NCBI GenBank assembly: GCA_030849805.1
Contig: JASANZ010002115.1
Location: 2,292 to 47,707 of the forward strand
Source of the DNA: Sergeia podlipaevii
Lineage: Eukaryota; Euglenozoa; Kinetoplastea; Trypanosomatida; Trypanosomatidae
DNA: 45,416 bases
Reading direction: 5' to 3'
Shown: positions 26,563 through 34,114 of the stretch, piece after piece
How positions within the stretch are numbered: position 1 is the first letter of the stretch
Layout: each line of letters starts with the position of its first letter
The notes under the pieces: model-generated
Seen by the model: only the letters and a program-made list of their open reading frames with translations
Told to the model about the DNA's origin: nothing
Databases searched by the model: none
Program-made: the position numbers and the translations under genes

Positions 26563-28395
26563 CTAGAAGATATCCACATCGCTGCCCTGCTGCATCAGTC
26601 TGAGGAGTTCCTCGATGGTGTCACCTCTCGCGCACATCTGCTCCACTGCAGCTGGACTAAGCTCCACCCCGCGCTGCTTGAGACCTTGAATAACGTGATG
26701 CACACGTGCAACAACATCCGGTGTCACCTCTTCACTCTCGGAGAAATAGTGCTTCACCATCTCCACAGCGCACTCTGCGTTAAAGTTGCCCATGTGAAGT
26801 TTCATGGTGATGAAGCCAGGACTTGTAAGCGCAGGATCAAGATGCTCCACGTGATTTGTCGTCAAGATTATAATACGACCTGGGGAGTCAAGAAAGCCCC
26901 CAAGAGCATCCAGAACACCCTTGACGCTTAGCGCGTCCGCATCCAAAGGGCTAGCATCCTTAATGGCAACGTTCTCCACTGCGGGCGCATCCTCCTCGCC
27001 CTGCGAGTCGGTGGCTGCCTTCTCTGCGACGGCCTCCGCACCATCCTGAAGTTCACCGCCAGCGTCAGCAAGTGGGGAGTCGTCGCGAGGGACTGGAGAA
27101 GCTGAGGCACGGCTTCTCGAGCTCGGTGCAGTGCTCTCGCATTCTTGACTACCTTCAACTGTCTCAGAGTTCTTTTTCGTTTTCTTGCCCTTCTTCTCCT
27201 TCTTTTTAGACTTCTCTGTATTGACAGCCTGTGCTGCCGCCATCATCTGCTTGCGCACCACGCTCGACGTGGCGTCAATGTCCTCCAGCATGTAGATCAT
27301 CTTGTCACGCTTGATCTTATCTCCTTTATCAGACGAACCCCTGCAATCCGCATCACCGAGCTGATTTTCCACCGTGTAGTTCTCCTCGTAGAGGCAGTCC
27401 TTGAGCTCCTTGTTAGTGCGTACGCGAGAGAGTGAAACGAAAAAAATGTGCCGGTGCGTATGGGCAGCGATGGCACGCACCAGACTGGTCTTTCCAGTCC
27501 CAGGTGGGCCGTGCAGAAGCAGCGTCAGTCGCTGCGGGGATCCAGGAACGGCAAACTTGCCTGTCCTCGTCTCCAGCTGATTCACAAGCTGGATAAGTCG
27601 CTCCTTCTGAGGAAAGAAGAGTGTGTTGAACGTTTTCTCTGTTGACAGTAGATAGCGGTAACACGGCAACGCACCTGTTGGTCCGCCTTCCTTCGCCTTG
27701 CTCTTCGGGACAGGTTGATAAAGGTAGCGATTGTTGTCGTTGGCTGCCTTAATACTCTTAGAGTACCATGTCAGCGCGTCCGCAGCGAACTCACTGACTC
27801 TGTCGCGCGTCGTAAATCGCGTGAGCTTCTCATTGAGAGAAACACGATGAGCAGTCTCGCCCTTGCCCTTTCCTCTGCTGCCGACTCCTCCCGCTGGCGT
27901 GTCCTCTACGCGGCTTTGTGAGCCTGAGGTGTCGGTAAACACATCGGAGATGTCCACCTGCAGCCCGTTGGTTAGCGAGGTCATGCGATCCTTGGAAGGC
28001 TCAGTGAAAAGGCCGTAGCTAGTCTCCAGCAGGCGCGCAAGATCTTTCTTGTTTGTAGTGGGCTTGTGAATTTGCTTATAGGTGTACCGACCGCTCGAAT
28101 AGTCAGAGGGCGAAACGATGTTTACGTATTTCAGAATGGCGTCTTGAAGCACGTTATTCTCCAAAAGATCGTCCGTGCCCTTACCATTCTCATTTTTGAA
28201 CGTGGTAGTTACCGCTGAGCACGGCTCAGGAAGCAGCAACGTGACGAAGTCAGTCACCATTTTTGGCCACCATGCCCTGAAAAAAACAGTAACAAAGTAC
28301 GAGATAAATGGAACCATGGCAGCGATAAACATATCCGTTATGATGTTCCCTGTTCGCAGGGACGCCATAAAGTTGAGGTTCAGTAGTGCGTCCAT
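26563..28395 (-). CDS. BCS1-like AAA ATPase, divergent
   Basis: The protein has 610 residues. An N-terminal hydrophobic segment (about 18-44, IITDMFIAAMVPFISYFVTVFF) would be the membrane span. A BCS1-type region follows (STEKTFNTLFFPQKERLIQLV, 251-271). The AAA core has Walker A GPPGTGKT (296-303) and Walker B MIYMLEDIDA (367-375). A Lys-rich then acidic insert (about 385-487) precedes VLDALGGFLDSPGRIIILTTNHVEHLDPAL (sensor-1 Asn at 514). BCS1 translocates the folded Rieske protein across the mitochondrial inner membrane. Unusually, the arginine-finger segment, normally LxRPGR[IV]D, reads LTSPGFIT. The ATG follows an excellent pyrimidine tract and acceptor (28418-28466), ruling out the longer frame to 28572. 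The family is secure; activity is uncertain. Confidence 0.9.
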   Translation of the reverse strand: MDALLNLNFMASLRTGNIITDMFIAAMVPFISYFVTVFFRAWWPKMVTDFVTLLLPEPCSAVTTTFKNENGKGTDDLLENNVLQDAILKYVNIVSPSDYSSGRYTYKQIHKPTTNKKDLARLLETSYGLFTEPSKDRMTSLTNGLQVDISDVFTDTSGSQSRVEDTPAGGVGSRGKGKGETAHRVSLNEKLTRFTTRDRVSEFAADALTWYSKSIKAANDNNRYLYQPVPKSKAKEGGPTGALPCYRYLLSTEKTFNTLFFPQKERLIQLVNQLETRTGKFAVPGSPQRLTLLLHGPPGTGKTSLVRAIAAHTHRHIFFVSLSRVRTNKELKDCLYEENYTVENQLGDADCRGSSDKGDKIKRDKMIYMLEDIDATSSVVRKQMMAAAQAVNTEKSKKKEKKGKKTKKNSETVEGSQECESTAPSSRSRASASPVPRDDSPLADAGGELQDGAEAVAEKAATDSQGEEDAPAVENVAIKDASPLDADALSVKGVLDALGGFLDSPGRIIILTTNHVEHLDPALTSPGFITMKLHMGNFNAECAVEMVKHYFSESEEVTPDVVARVHHVIQGLKQRGVELSPAAVEQMCARGDTIEELLRLMQQGSDVDIF

Positions 28396-28417
28396 GATTT
28401 TTCTCTGCAGATGCGAC

Positions 28418-28466
28418 CTTGGCAGAGGGAGGAAAGAGAGGGGGGGGGAGGAGGGAAAAAAAATTA
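28418..28466 (-). promoter_or_regulatory. Predicted trans-splice acceptor of the BCS1-like gene
   Basis: The minus strand carries a T8-C-rich tract of about 45 pyrimidines (28466-28421) with few interruptions, ending in GCCAAG (AG at 28419-28418). It gives a 22-nt 5' UTR. Another AG lies closer to the ATG. Confidence 0.65.
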
Positions 28467-28563
28467 GTGAAAACGAAGATCTATAGAAAAACAAAGAGAT
28501 AACCCTTATTGTCCTCTCGCTCCGTCTTTTAACCCCTTTTATATCGAGATTGTTATATATATA

Positions 28564-28571
28564 TATATACA
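28564..28571 (-). promoter_or_regulatory. UGUAUAUA match (Pumilio-type motif)
   Basis: Plus-strand TATATACA at the edge of a (TA)n run, between the 774-residue gene and the BCS1-like gene. It could be a 3'-UTR element or a by-product of the repeat. Confidence 0.3.
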
Positions 28572-28893
28572 AAAGTGATGAAGTTTAAAACTAACTTCAG
28601 TACTAGCAGGAAAGAAAGTCATTGGAAAAGCAAAAACGCAGCAAAAAAAAAAAGAAGAGGTGTAGTCATGAAAAGGGGAGAGCAAGCGTGAGCACATTTG
28701 GGGTCGCAAAACTGTTTGGAAATATTATGTTTTGTAATTGATATTGCTAATCGCAGATGTATGAGAATACGATACATGCAGCTGGCCTTTGTTGCTGCTG
28801 TTGCTTCTTTTGAGTCAAGAGGAGACTGTATGATCTTTCCCTCTCCCCACACTATCTCCACATTTGTAGTAGTAGTGATTTGGCGGATGCGGC

Positions 28894-31218
28894 TTACAGC
28901 TTGGAAGCAGCGAGTGTCATGACATTCTTTGCTAACAACATATATGTGAGTAGCGGAGTAGCCTCCTTGAAAAGCACAGACGCTGTTCGCGCAGCTCGCC
29001 TCTCGCAAATCTCTTGTTCAGATAAATCCCTTTGAACGCATGACTCCCGTAGATGAGACAAGCGCGCAATCACCTGGCGAACTCGACCCGCGTTGTGACG
29101 TCTCGCAAGGGCATCAGCTAGGCTGGAGTTGGCATCCACAGGCGCCATGGTGCTTTGATTGCTGTCTGCTACTGTCACCGCTCCATCACCCCCACCGTAT
29201 CGTCGCTCAATGCGCTCGAGCATAGCTCGCACCTGCGGAGTGCTGTAGCGGGTTGTTGTTGAGGGGTTATCGTTGACCCCGGCTGCTTTTGAGGCAAAGA
29301 GAGACGCCGGAAGGTCAGCGATGGCGCGGAGGAGGGTACGGCGGGCAACGGTGCCAACACTCGGTGAAAGAGGCACAAATACGAGTCGCGCCGCCACATC
29401 ACCACACCGAGGGCAGTCTGGTAGTGTCACTACGTCCTGCACATCCCGTACTCTCCGCGCGGTTCCCTGCAGCAGCAGTGGAGGCAAGTCTGCAGACCCC
29501 GTGCTAAAAGGAACCACTCGCGAGGCTACTGCGGCAAAGCCGGCACGCATCACACGAGATGCCACCTCACACGCGGCAGAAGGCGACGCTGCCTGTAGCA
29601 CAATGCAATCCGAGGCCACCTCCACACACGCGAAAGGGTGTGCGTCCTTAGCTGAAGCAGAGATGACATCAATGTGAGGGGGGAGGCTCACCAGAAAAGA
29701 CCAAAGTGAGTAGCACTCCGCGTCTACCTTCTCACGGCGCTCTACCAGAAACGTGCTCAGCGCTTCCAAGGTCGGAGTCGTAAGAGAATTATAAAGAGAG
29801 CCGCGGAGACGAGCGTGCTCCGTGGTAGTAGTGGCTGCTGCTGCTGCTACTGCTGATTGTGGGGAGTTCTTAATGATTGTCTTGTGCCTCCCGCGAATGG
29901 GCGATGATGACATGACGTTACTTACTGGTGCAACCAAGCGATTTACTGCTGTTTGAGCGCAAGTGCTACAACTGCGGGGAGAGGAATGTGCCTCCTCTTC
30001 GTGCCGGAAAGTGCCCCCCGTTAAGTCTGCAATTACTTCGCGCACGCTACGCAGCAGTCGTGATACCAGTGCAACATAGGACAGCACTGTACCGTAGTCT
30101 AGGCGACTGGATAGACAAAGCCGACACACTTGTCGAGCAAGTGTCTGCCAAACATCCAAGGCAGATGCTTCAGGGTACGCTTCAAGACACGCTTGCATTG
30201 CGCGTGAGAGTACCGAGTTACCTGTCGTGAGGCAGCCAACCGCACCACCAAGCAGCCCGGGCGTGTCAAAGGCTGTGACGTGCAGAAGAGAGTTAGGCGG
30301 GAGTCTGCCGCGACTCGCGGCGATGTTGGTGCCACATCCCTCTTCTGTTAGATCATCTCCATACAAATCCTTCACAGTGGGGGCGTGCACCTCAACAACA
30401 AGGCAGCCAGGAATGCTATTTGCCACCTCGTGAACACTGGCGGCATTATGGATAAAACGACCGTTTATGCCAAGCAAAATAATGGCCGCGGTCGCCGCTG
30501 CTGCTGCAGAGGCCGTGACCTGTGCTGAAGTGCCGGTGGTGGTGGTACTTGGACTACTCCTACTCATCTGTTTGCCTCTGGTTGATGACGGTGCGCTGGA
30601 TGGTGCTGTCTGCGACACCAACGACGTGCCGCCAAGACCGTACGCATTAGCGCTCCTGCGCAGTTGTGCTGTGTCTGCTTGCATCGTAAATGGATCCACA
30701 TCGTATCCCACCACACGCAGTCTCAGCCCCAGTAACATCTCCAGCAGCCCCTGCGCGTACTCGCTGGTAAGAAGACCAGGTATAAACACAGGTGCTCCCG
30801 CAGGGAGGGAAGCCACGGTAAGAAATGCATCTATCAAAGCGGGCGTAGTGCTGCCCACCATGACCGTATCTCCGTCCAAGGCAGCGTTAGGGAAGACGAC
30901 ACGCCCAATGTTCTTTTTTATCTTCTGCCTTTGCTCATTCTGCTTCTGGCGTTGAGTCACATGTCGACAAATGGAGGCTGAGACTGTCGCCCACACAAGT
31001 CGTGCGGATGCCGCTAGCGAGAGGTGCGTCTGGGCAAGTGGATAGCACCCAGCCAAGGAATATGGCAGAAACTGTAGGCAGCGGTGAAGAAGAGGGCAGT
31101 CGCGCGCAAGCAGACTTTTGCCAGCGCGAGCCACATGAGCCACGGCGAGTGCGGTTGATATTGTGCCCGCCATCCTGCGTTTAGCTGGGGGAGAGGCAAT
31201 TTTCGTATCATCTACCAT
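28894..31218 (-). CDS. Large DegT/PLP-fold-like protein lacking PLP-binding residues
   Basis: The protein has 774 residues. Residues about 118-180 (VMVGSTTPALIDAFLTVASL then PAGAPVFIPGLLTSEYAQGL and VVGYDVDPFTMQAD) follow the opening of DegT/DnrJ/EryC1 aminotransferases. Residues 245-335 (AIILLGINGRF, GCLVVEVHAPTVKDLYGD, VTAFDTPGLLGGAVGCLTTGN) follow the segments that normally hold the PLP aspartate and Schiff-base lysine. Residues 600-640 (ARLVFVPLSPSVGTVARRTLLRAIADLP) resemble the family's C-terminal block. The lysine and the aspartate are absent, so it is probably a pseudoenzyme. Low-complexity inserts lie at 200-240 and 405-475. Splice evidence sets the start: the AG at 31229-31230 lies downstream of two earlier in-frame ATGs, leaving MVDDTK as the first codons of the mature mRNA. 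The fold is a by-eye inference. Confidence 0.78.
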   Translation of the reverse strand: MVDDTKIASPPAKRRMAGTISTALAVAHVARAGKSLLARDCPLLHRCLQFLPYSLAGCYPLAQTHLSLAASARLVWATVSASICRHVTQRQKQNEQRQKIKKNIGRVVFPNAALDGDTVMVGSTTPALIDAFLTVASLPAGAPVFIPGLLTSEYAQGLLEMLLGLRLRVVGYDVDPFTMQADTAQLRRSANAYGLGGTSLVSQTAPSSAPSSTRGKQMSRSSPSTTTTGTSAQVTASAAAAATAAIILLGINGRFIHNAASVHEVANSIPGCLVVEVHAPTVKDLYGDDLTEEGCGTNIAASRGRLPPNSLLHVTAFDTPGLLGGAVGCLTTGNSVLSRAMQACLEAYPEASALDVWQTLARQVCRLCLSSRLDYGTVLSYVALVSRLLRSVREVIADLTGGTFRHEEEAHSSPRSCSTCAQTAVNRLVAPVSNVMSSSPIRGRHKTIIKNSPQSAVAAAAATTTTEHARLRGSLYNSLTTPTLEALSTFLVERREKVDAECYSLWSFLVSLPPHIDVISASAKDAHPFACVEVASDCIVLQAASPSAACEVASRVMRAGFAAVASRVVPFSTGSADLPPLLLQGTARRVRDVQDVVTLPDCPRCGDVAARLVFVPLSPSVGTVARRTLLRAIADLPASLFASKAAGVNDNPSTTTRYSTPQVRAMLERIERRYGGGDGAVTVADSNQSTMAPVDANSSLADALARRHNAGRVRQVIARLSHLRESCVQRDLSEQEICERRAARTASVLFKEATPLLTYMLLAKNVMTLAASKL

Positions 31219-31939
31219 TTTTGTGTAACTAATATTCATGAGAAAAAAAAAAGGAAGGAAGAACACCTCCTCACTGGGTCCCCCACAGCAAATGGGAAGA
31301 CTGCTAGTTGGTAAGTGGTATATACTATAATGAAAAGGTGTATGTGTGTGTGTGGGGGGGGGGACGCATAGAAGGAGAAAAGTGAGGGGAAAAATAATGG
31401 GAGTAATGGGGAGTAGGAATAGCAATTTTGTCAATAAAGGCTGCAAAATTTAAGCTGGGATCAGCAAGCAACAAAAGTAAGATAGTCCTGTTTCTCGCTA
31501 TTCACCCAGAAAAGTGCGCTTCTTTAGTCAACCCTGACACTTGCAATTTGTATATATGGTCTTGTATACACACCGGCAGCGCAGTGCCGATAATTTTCAA
31601 AAGTAAAGAAAAGGTGAATAGCCCACAACAACGACAACAACAACAACAAAAGAGAGGCGAGTGATAAAGAAAAGCAACTCTATCAAATACATGTCTGTAC
31701 TGTATCTAATTGCATCACTACACTAAAATTACACAGCATTTTCTTTCTCTCTCTCTCAGCTTTTCTTCTTTTCTCTTCTCTTGGAACTTCATTGTACATC
31801 GATCATTGTTCTGCAATGACAACAGCAACAACAACAGAAAAATAATAATAATGGGGATCTTTCTATCCATTCAATCACGATGACAGTCAAGAGCAATGAA
31901 AATCATCACCTCCGCAAAAATCATAAGAAAACCCCTCCT
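31219..31939. other. Intergenic region, about 720 nt
   Basis: It contains the acceptor of the DegT-like gene and two UUG-repeat tracts in transcript sense (plus strand 31625-31650 and 31819-31836) within the 3' UTR of the dynein light-chain gene. A (TG)n-G8 stretch lies at 31340-31361. No gene is supported. Confidence 0.55.
31229..31263 (-). promoter_or_regulatory. Predicted trans-splice acceptor that sets the start of the DegT-like gene
   Basis: On the minus strand CCTTCCTTTTTTTTTTCTC is followed by ATGAATATTAG, with the first AG at 31230-31229. The ATG at 31237-31239 falls upstream of this AG and should be lost by trans-splicing; translation would begin at 31218, preceded by an A-rich context. 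Confidence 0.6.
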
Positions 31940-33115
31940 TTACTCAGCTGAGGTTGCGGGAAATGGATCAAGGGACACCGCTGCGCCACCTGCTGCGGAC
32001 GCGCGTTCCGTTTCAGCCTTGAGTCGAAGCGACAGCTGTTGATTCGCTCTCCTCAGGTAGTTCAGCTCTTCCTGGTTGTTTAGATTGCGCTGTTGTCCCT
32101 CTTCCTCAATGCGTTTCTCCAGAGCCTGCCTTCTATCCTCCAGCGCATGTTTCTGCTGCTCAATGCGCTGCTTCTCGCGCTCCAGCTCTTCAGTTTTTTT
32201 CTCTAGTTTGTCCATTCCGGCGCGGCACGTGAGGAGCTTGCGGCTGGCAAAGTACTCCGCACCAGCCAGTAAGTCCTGGTGAACGCTAAGAGAGTGATTG
32301 AGCTCATCGCGCACGCGTTGGAGCAGCACACCACGTGCAGGTTCCTCAAGCGCCACTTGCCGAATCAACTCACTGAATAAATCATCGTAGATCTCGCGAC
32401 GGATGTGGCACACGCCAGCGGGGCGGGCACGGCGTGCCTCTAGTCGTCGCTTCACGTCATTGTGCAACTGCGCGACATCTGCTCGCGTAGAGAGCGCGGT
32501 GGACACTCGCTGCACGGCGTGTTCCCCCGTCTCCGGGAGGGTCACTAGGGAGGGTGGAAATATGGAGTATAACACCTGTGTTGGGTCTCGAAGGTTACGC
32601 ATCAATGAAGGCAGCATGTCCTGCCGTGAGGCCGCTGCTTCCGCATCCTCAGGTGCGGCACTGGTACCGTGAGCAGCAAAGGAGGCAGCCGTAGTGCCTG
32701 CTGCTGCTGCTTCTCCTGTAGACCTTGCAGCCGTCGTGAGATGCGGCCTACCAGCCGCGCGACGGCGGCCTGCAACGGGTGGGGTTGGATATCTCGCCAT
32801 TGAAGGATCCTTCCGCACGCTGGCCGGAGGCACTTTTCTCTTTGCATTCCCTGCCGCTGGCGTTGTCCGTGCCAGAGAAACACCCTGGGATGCTAGAAAG
32901 GTCTCTCGCGATGCGTTCTTCGCGGCCGCAAGCTTGGCTGCCGTGATGGACGTCCATGCCCCGCGACCCTCATTATTATTATTATCACTCAAGATGGCGA
33001 GTTCCTTTTCGCTGATCACCTCAGGCGTTTGATACCGCAGAAACGTTTGCAGCAGGGCATCGGCAGAGCAGCCACCCCCAGCTTCTCCTCCAGCAGCGGC
33101 AGCTGTAGTGATCAT
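31940..33115 (-). CDS. DNALI1: Axonemal inner-arm dynein light chain p28 (DNALI1)
   Basis: The protein has 391 residues. Residues about 178-375 match the axonemal dynein light chain p28/DNALI1 family: the start around DPTQVLYSIFPPSLVTLPET, then VSTALSTRADVAQLHNDVKRRL, HIRREIYDDLFSELIRQVALEE, RGVLLQRVRDELNHSLSVHQ and a C-terminal coiled coil (MDKLEKKTEELEREKQRIEQ through NNQEELNYLRRANQQLSLRL). p28 is a light chain of single-headed inner dynein arms, so this gene serves flagellar motility. An Ala/Arg-rich extension of about 175 residues precedes the domain; family members are usually near 260 residues. The ATG at 33113-33115 is preferred over the frame opening at 33301, whose extra residues include pyrimidine-tract translation; a tract CTCTTTTTCTTTCCTTCTCTC lies just upstream. 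Confidence 0.93.
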   Translation of the reverse strand: MITTAAAAGGEAGGGCSADALLQTFLRYQTPEVISEKELAILSDNNNNEGRGAWTSITAAKLAAAKNASRETFLASQGVSLARTTPAAGNAKRKVPPASVRKDPSMARYPTPPVAGRRRAAGRPHLTTAARSTGEAAAAGTTAASFAAHGTSAAPEDAEAAASRQDMLPSLMRNLRDPTQVLYSIFPPSLVTLPETGEHAVQRVSTALSTRADVAQLHNDVKRRLEARRARPAGVCHIRREIYDDLFSELIRQVALEEPARGVLLQRVRDELNHSLSVHQDLLAGAEYFASRKLLTCRAGMDKLEKKTEELEREKQRIEQQKHALEDRRQALEKRIEEEGQQRNLNNQEELNYLRRANQQLSLRLKAETERASAAGGAAVSLDPFPATSAE

Positions 33116-34114
33116 CACAGTATTTGAAGATAAAGAAAATAAAGAGCAGCGGCTCAATGTTTCGTCTGATACGGATAATGTGAGAGAAGGAAAGAAAAAG
33201 AGATGACTCTGACCACTTCCTCGGAATGTATTCCCGTCTTTTGTGCCCTCGTCGTTCTTTTTTCCTACTTGGAGAAGAATATATACTAATGGCGAGGACA
33301 AAAAAAAACTTTTTGAGCACGCCTAGTTAGATCTGAAGTAGGATGTAAAAGCGTGGAAAGGCACTTCTATGCTGTTCCAAGCAAAAAAGAATAATAATAA
33401 TAATAATAAAATACAAGATCTATTGCGTATTCACGTACGATTTGAATCAATGACCTTGCTTCGCTTTAACAATGTGAGAAGGAACAAAAGTTTAAAAGGA
33501 GGTTGAAAAGAGTCAATATATATATATATGAAAGAGTGAAAGATTATTGATGACGAAGTTGTTGGCAGTAACTCCCAATACCTGTGAGAGACCCAACATT
33601 CATACAGTCGTACAAGGAAGGTAGCAATCGTCACGCATAAGCTCATGAGTGCTTAACATTAAGTTCAAAAACTAGTAATTGTTTCTTTGCATTGCCAACG
33701 TATGCAGACAATTTTGCTTTTCTACATGGGAACCAAAAAAAAGAAAGAAAAGAACACATACATTTTTACATACACCATGAACAATCTAAAAGTAATCGTA
33801 TAAAGCAAAAAAGAAAAGGGCGCTATACATGTGGTTTTATATATTGTGCCCCGCCTTCTCATATATAGGCACGTATGAGCGTGCCTTGGCGTGTGATTGG
33901 TTCAAAAAAAAAAAAAGGAACAATTCTCTCAGCCGAATATTGGAAATCGTACCCTAGTCACTGCCTCTGTTGGAATACACTGCTCACATTCCCCAAAAAA
34001 AAAACTCCACACAAAGACTAACACAATGACATTAGCCTAGCACACTCTTATCTGAATCAAATGAATTGATGGCACGCACGCACACACACGCACACATACA
34101 CATACACGTACACC
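33116..34114. other. Intergenic region, about 1 kb
   Basis: It contains the leader and pyrimidine tract of the dynein light-chain gene (33175-33205), a TAA-rich stretch (33390-33410), several A-tracts and, next to the stop of the acidic protein gene, a GU-rich element in transcript sense (34073-34113). A TGATGAC box at 33548 has no matching D box, so no snoRNA is called. Confidence 0.55.
34073..34113 (-). repeat. GU-rich repeat immediately after a stop codon
   Basis: The plus strand is a CA/CG/TA dinucleotide array, so the transcript carries an almost uninterrupted run of UG and CG dinucleotides starting at the stop codon of the acidic protein. It may bind GU-specific RNA-binding proteins. 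Confidence 0.7.

Larger units (their letters stand above)
28396..28893. other. Intergenic region, about 500 nt
   Basis: It holds the BCS1-like acceptor, a (TA)n run (28554-28569) that ends in a UGUAUAUA match in transcript sense (28564-28571), and the 3' UTR of the 774-residue protein gene. No gene is supported. Confidence 0.55.

Noticed and set aside
33548..33660. Possible C/D snoRNA (TGATGAC box)
   Set aside because: No convincing D box or C'/D' arrangement at the right spacing.
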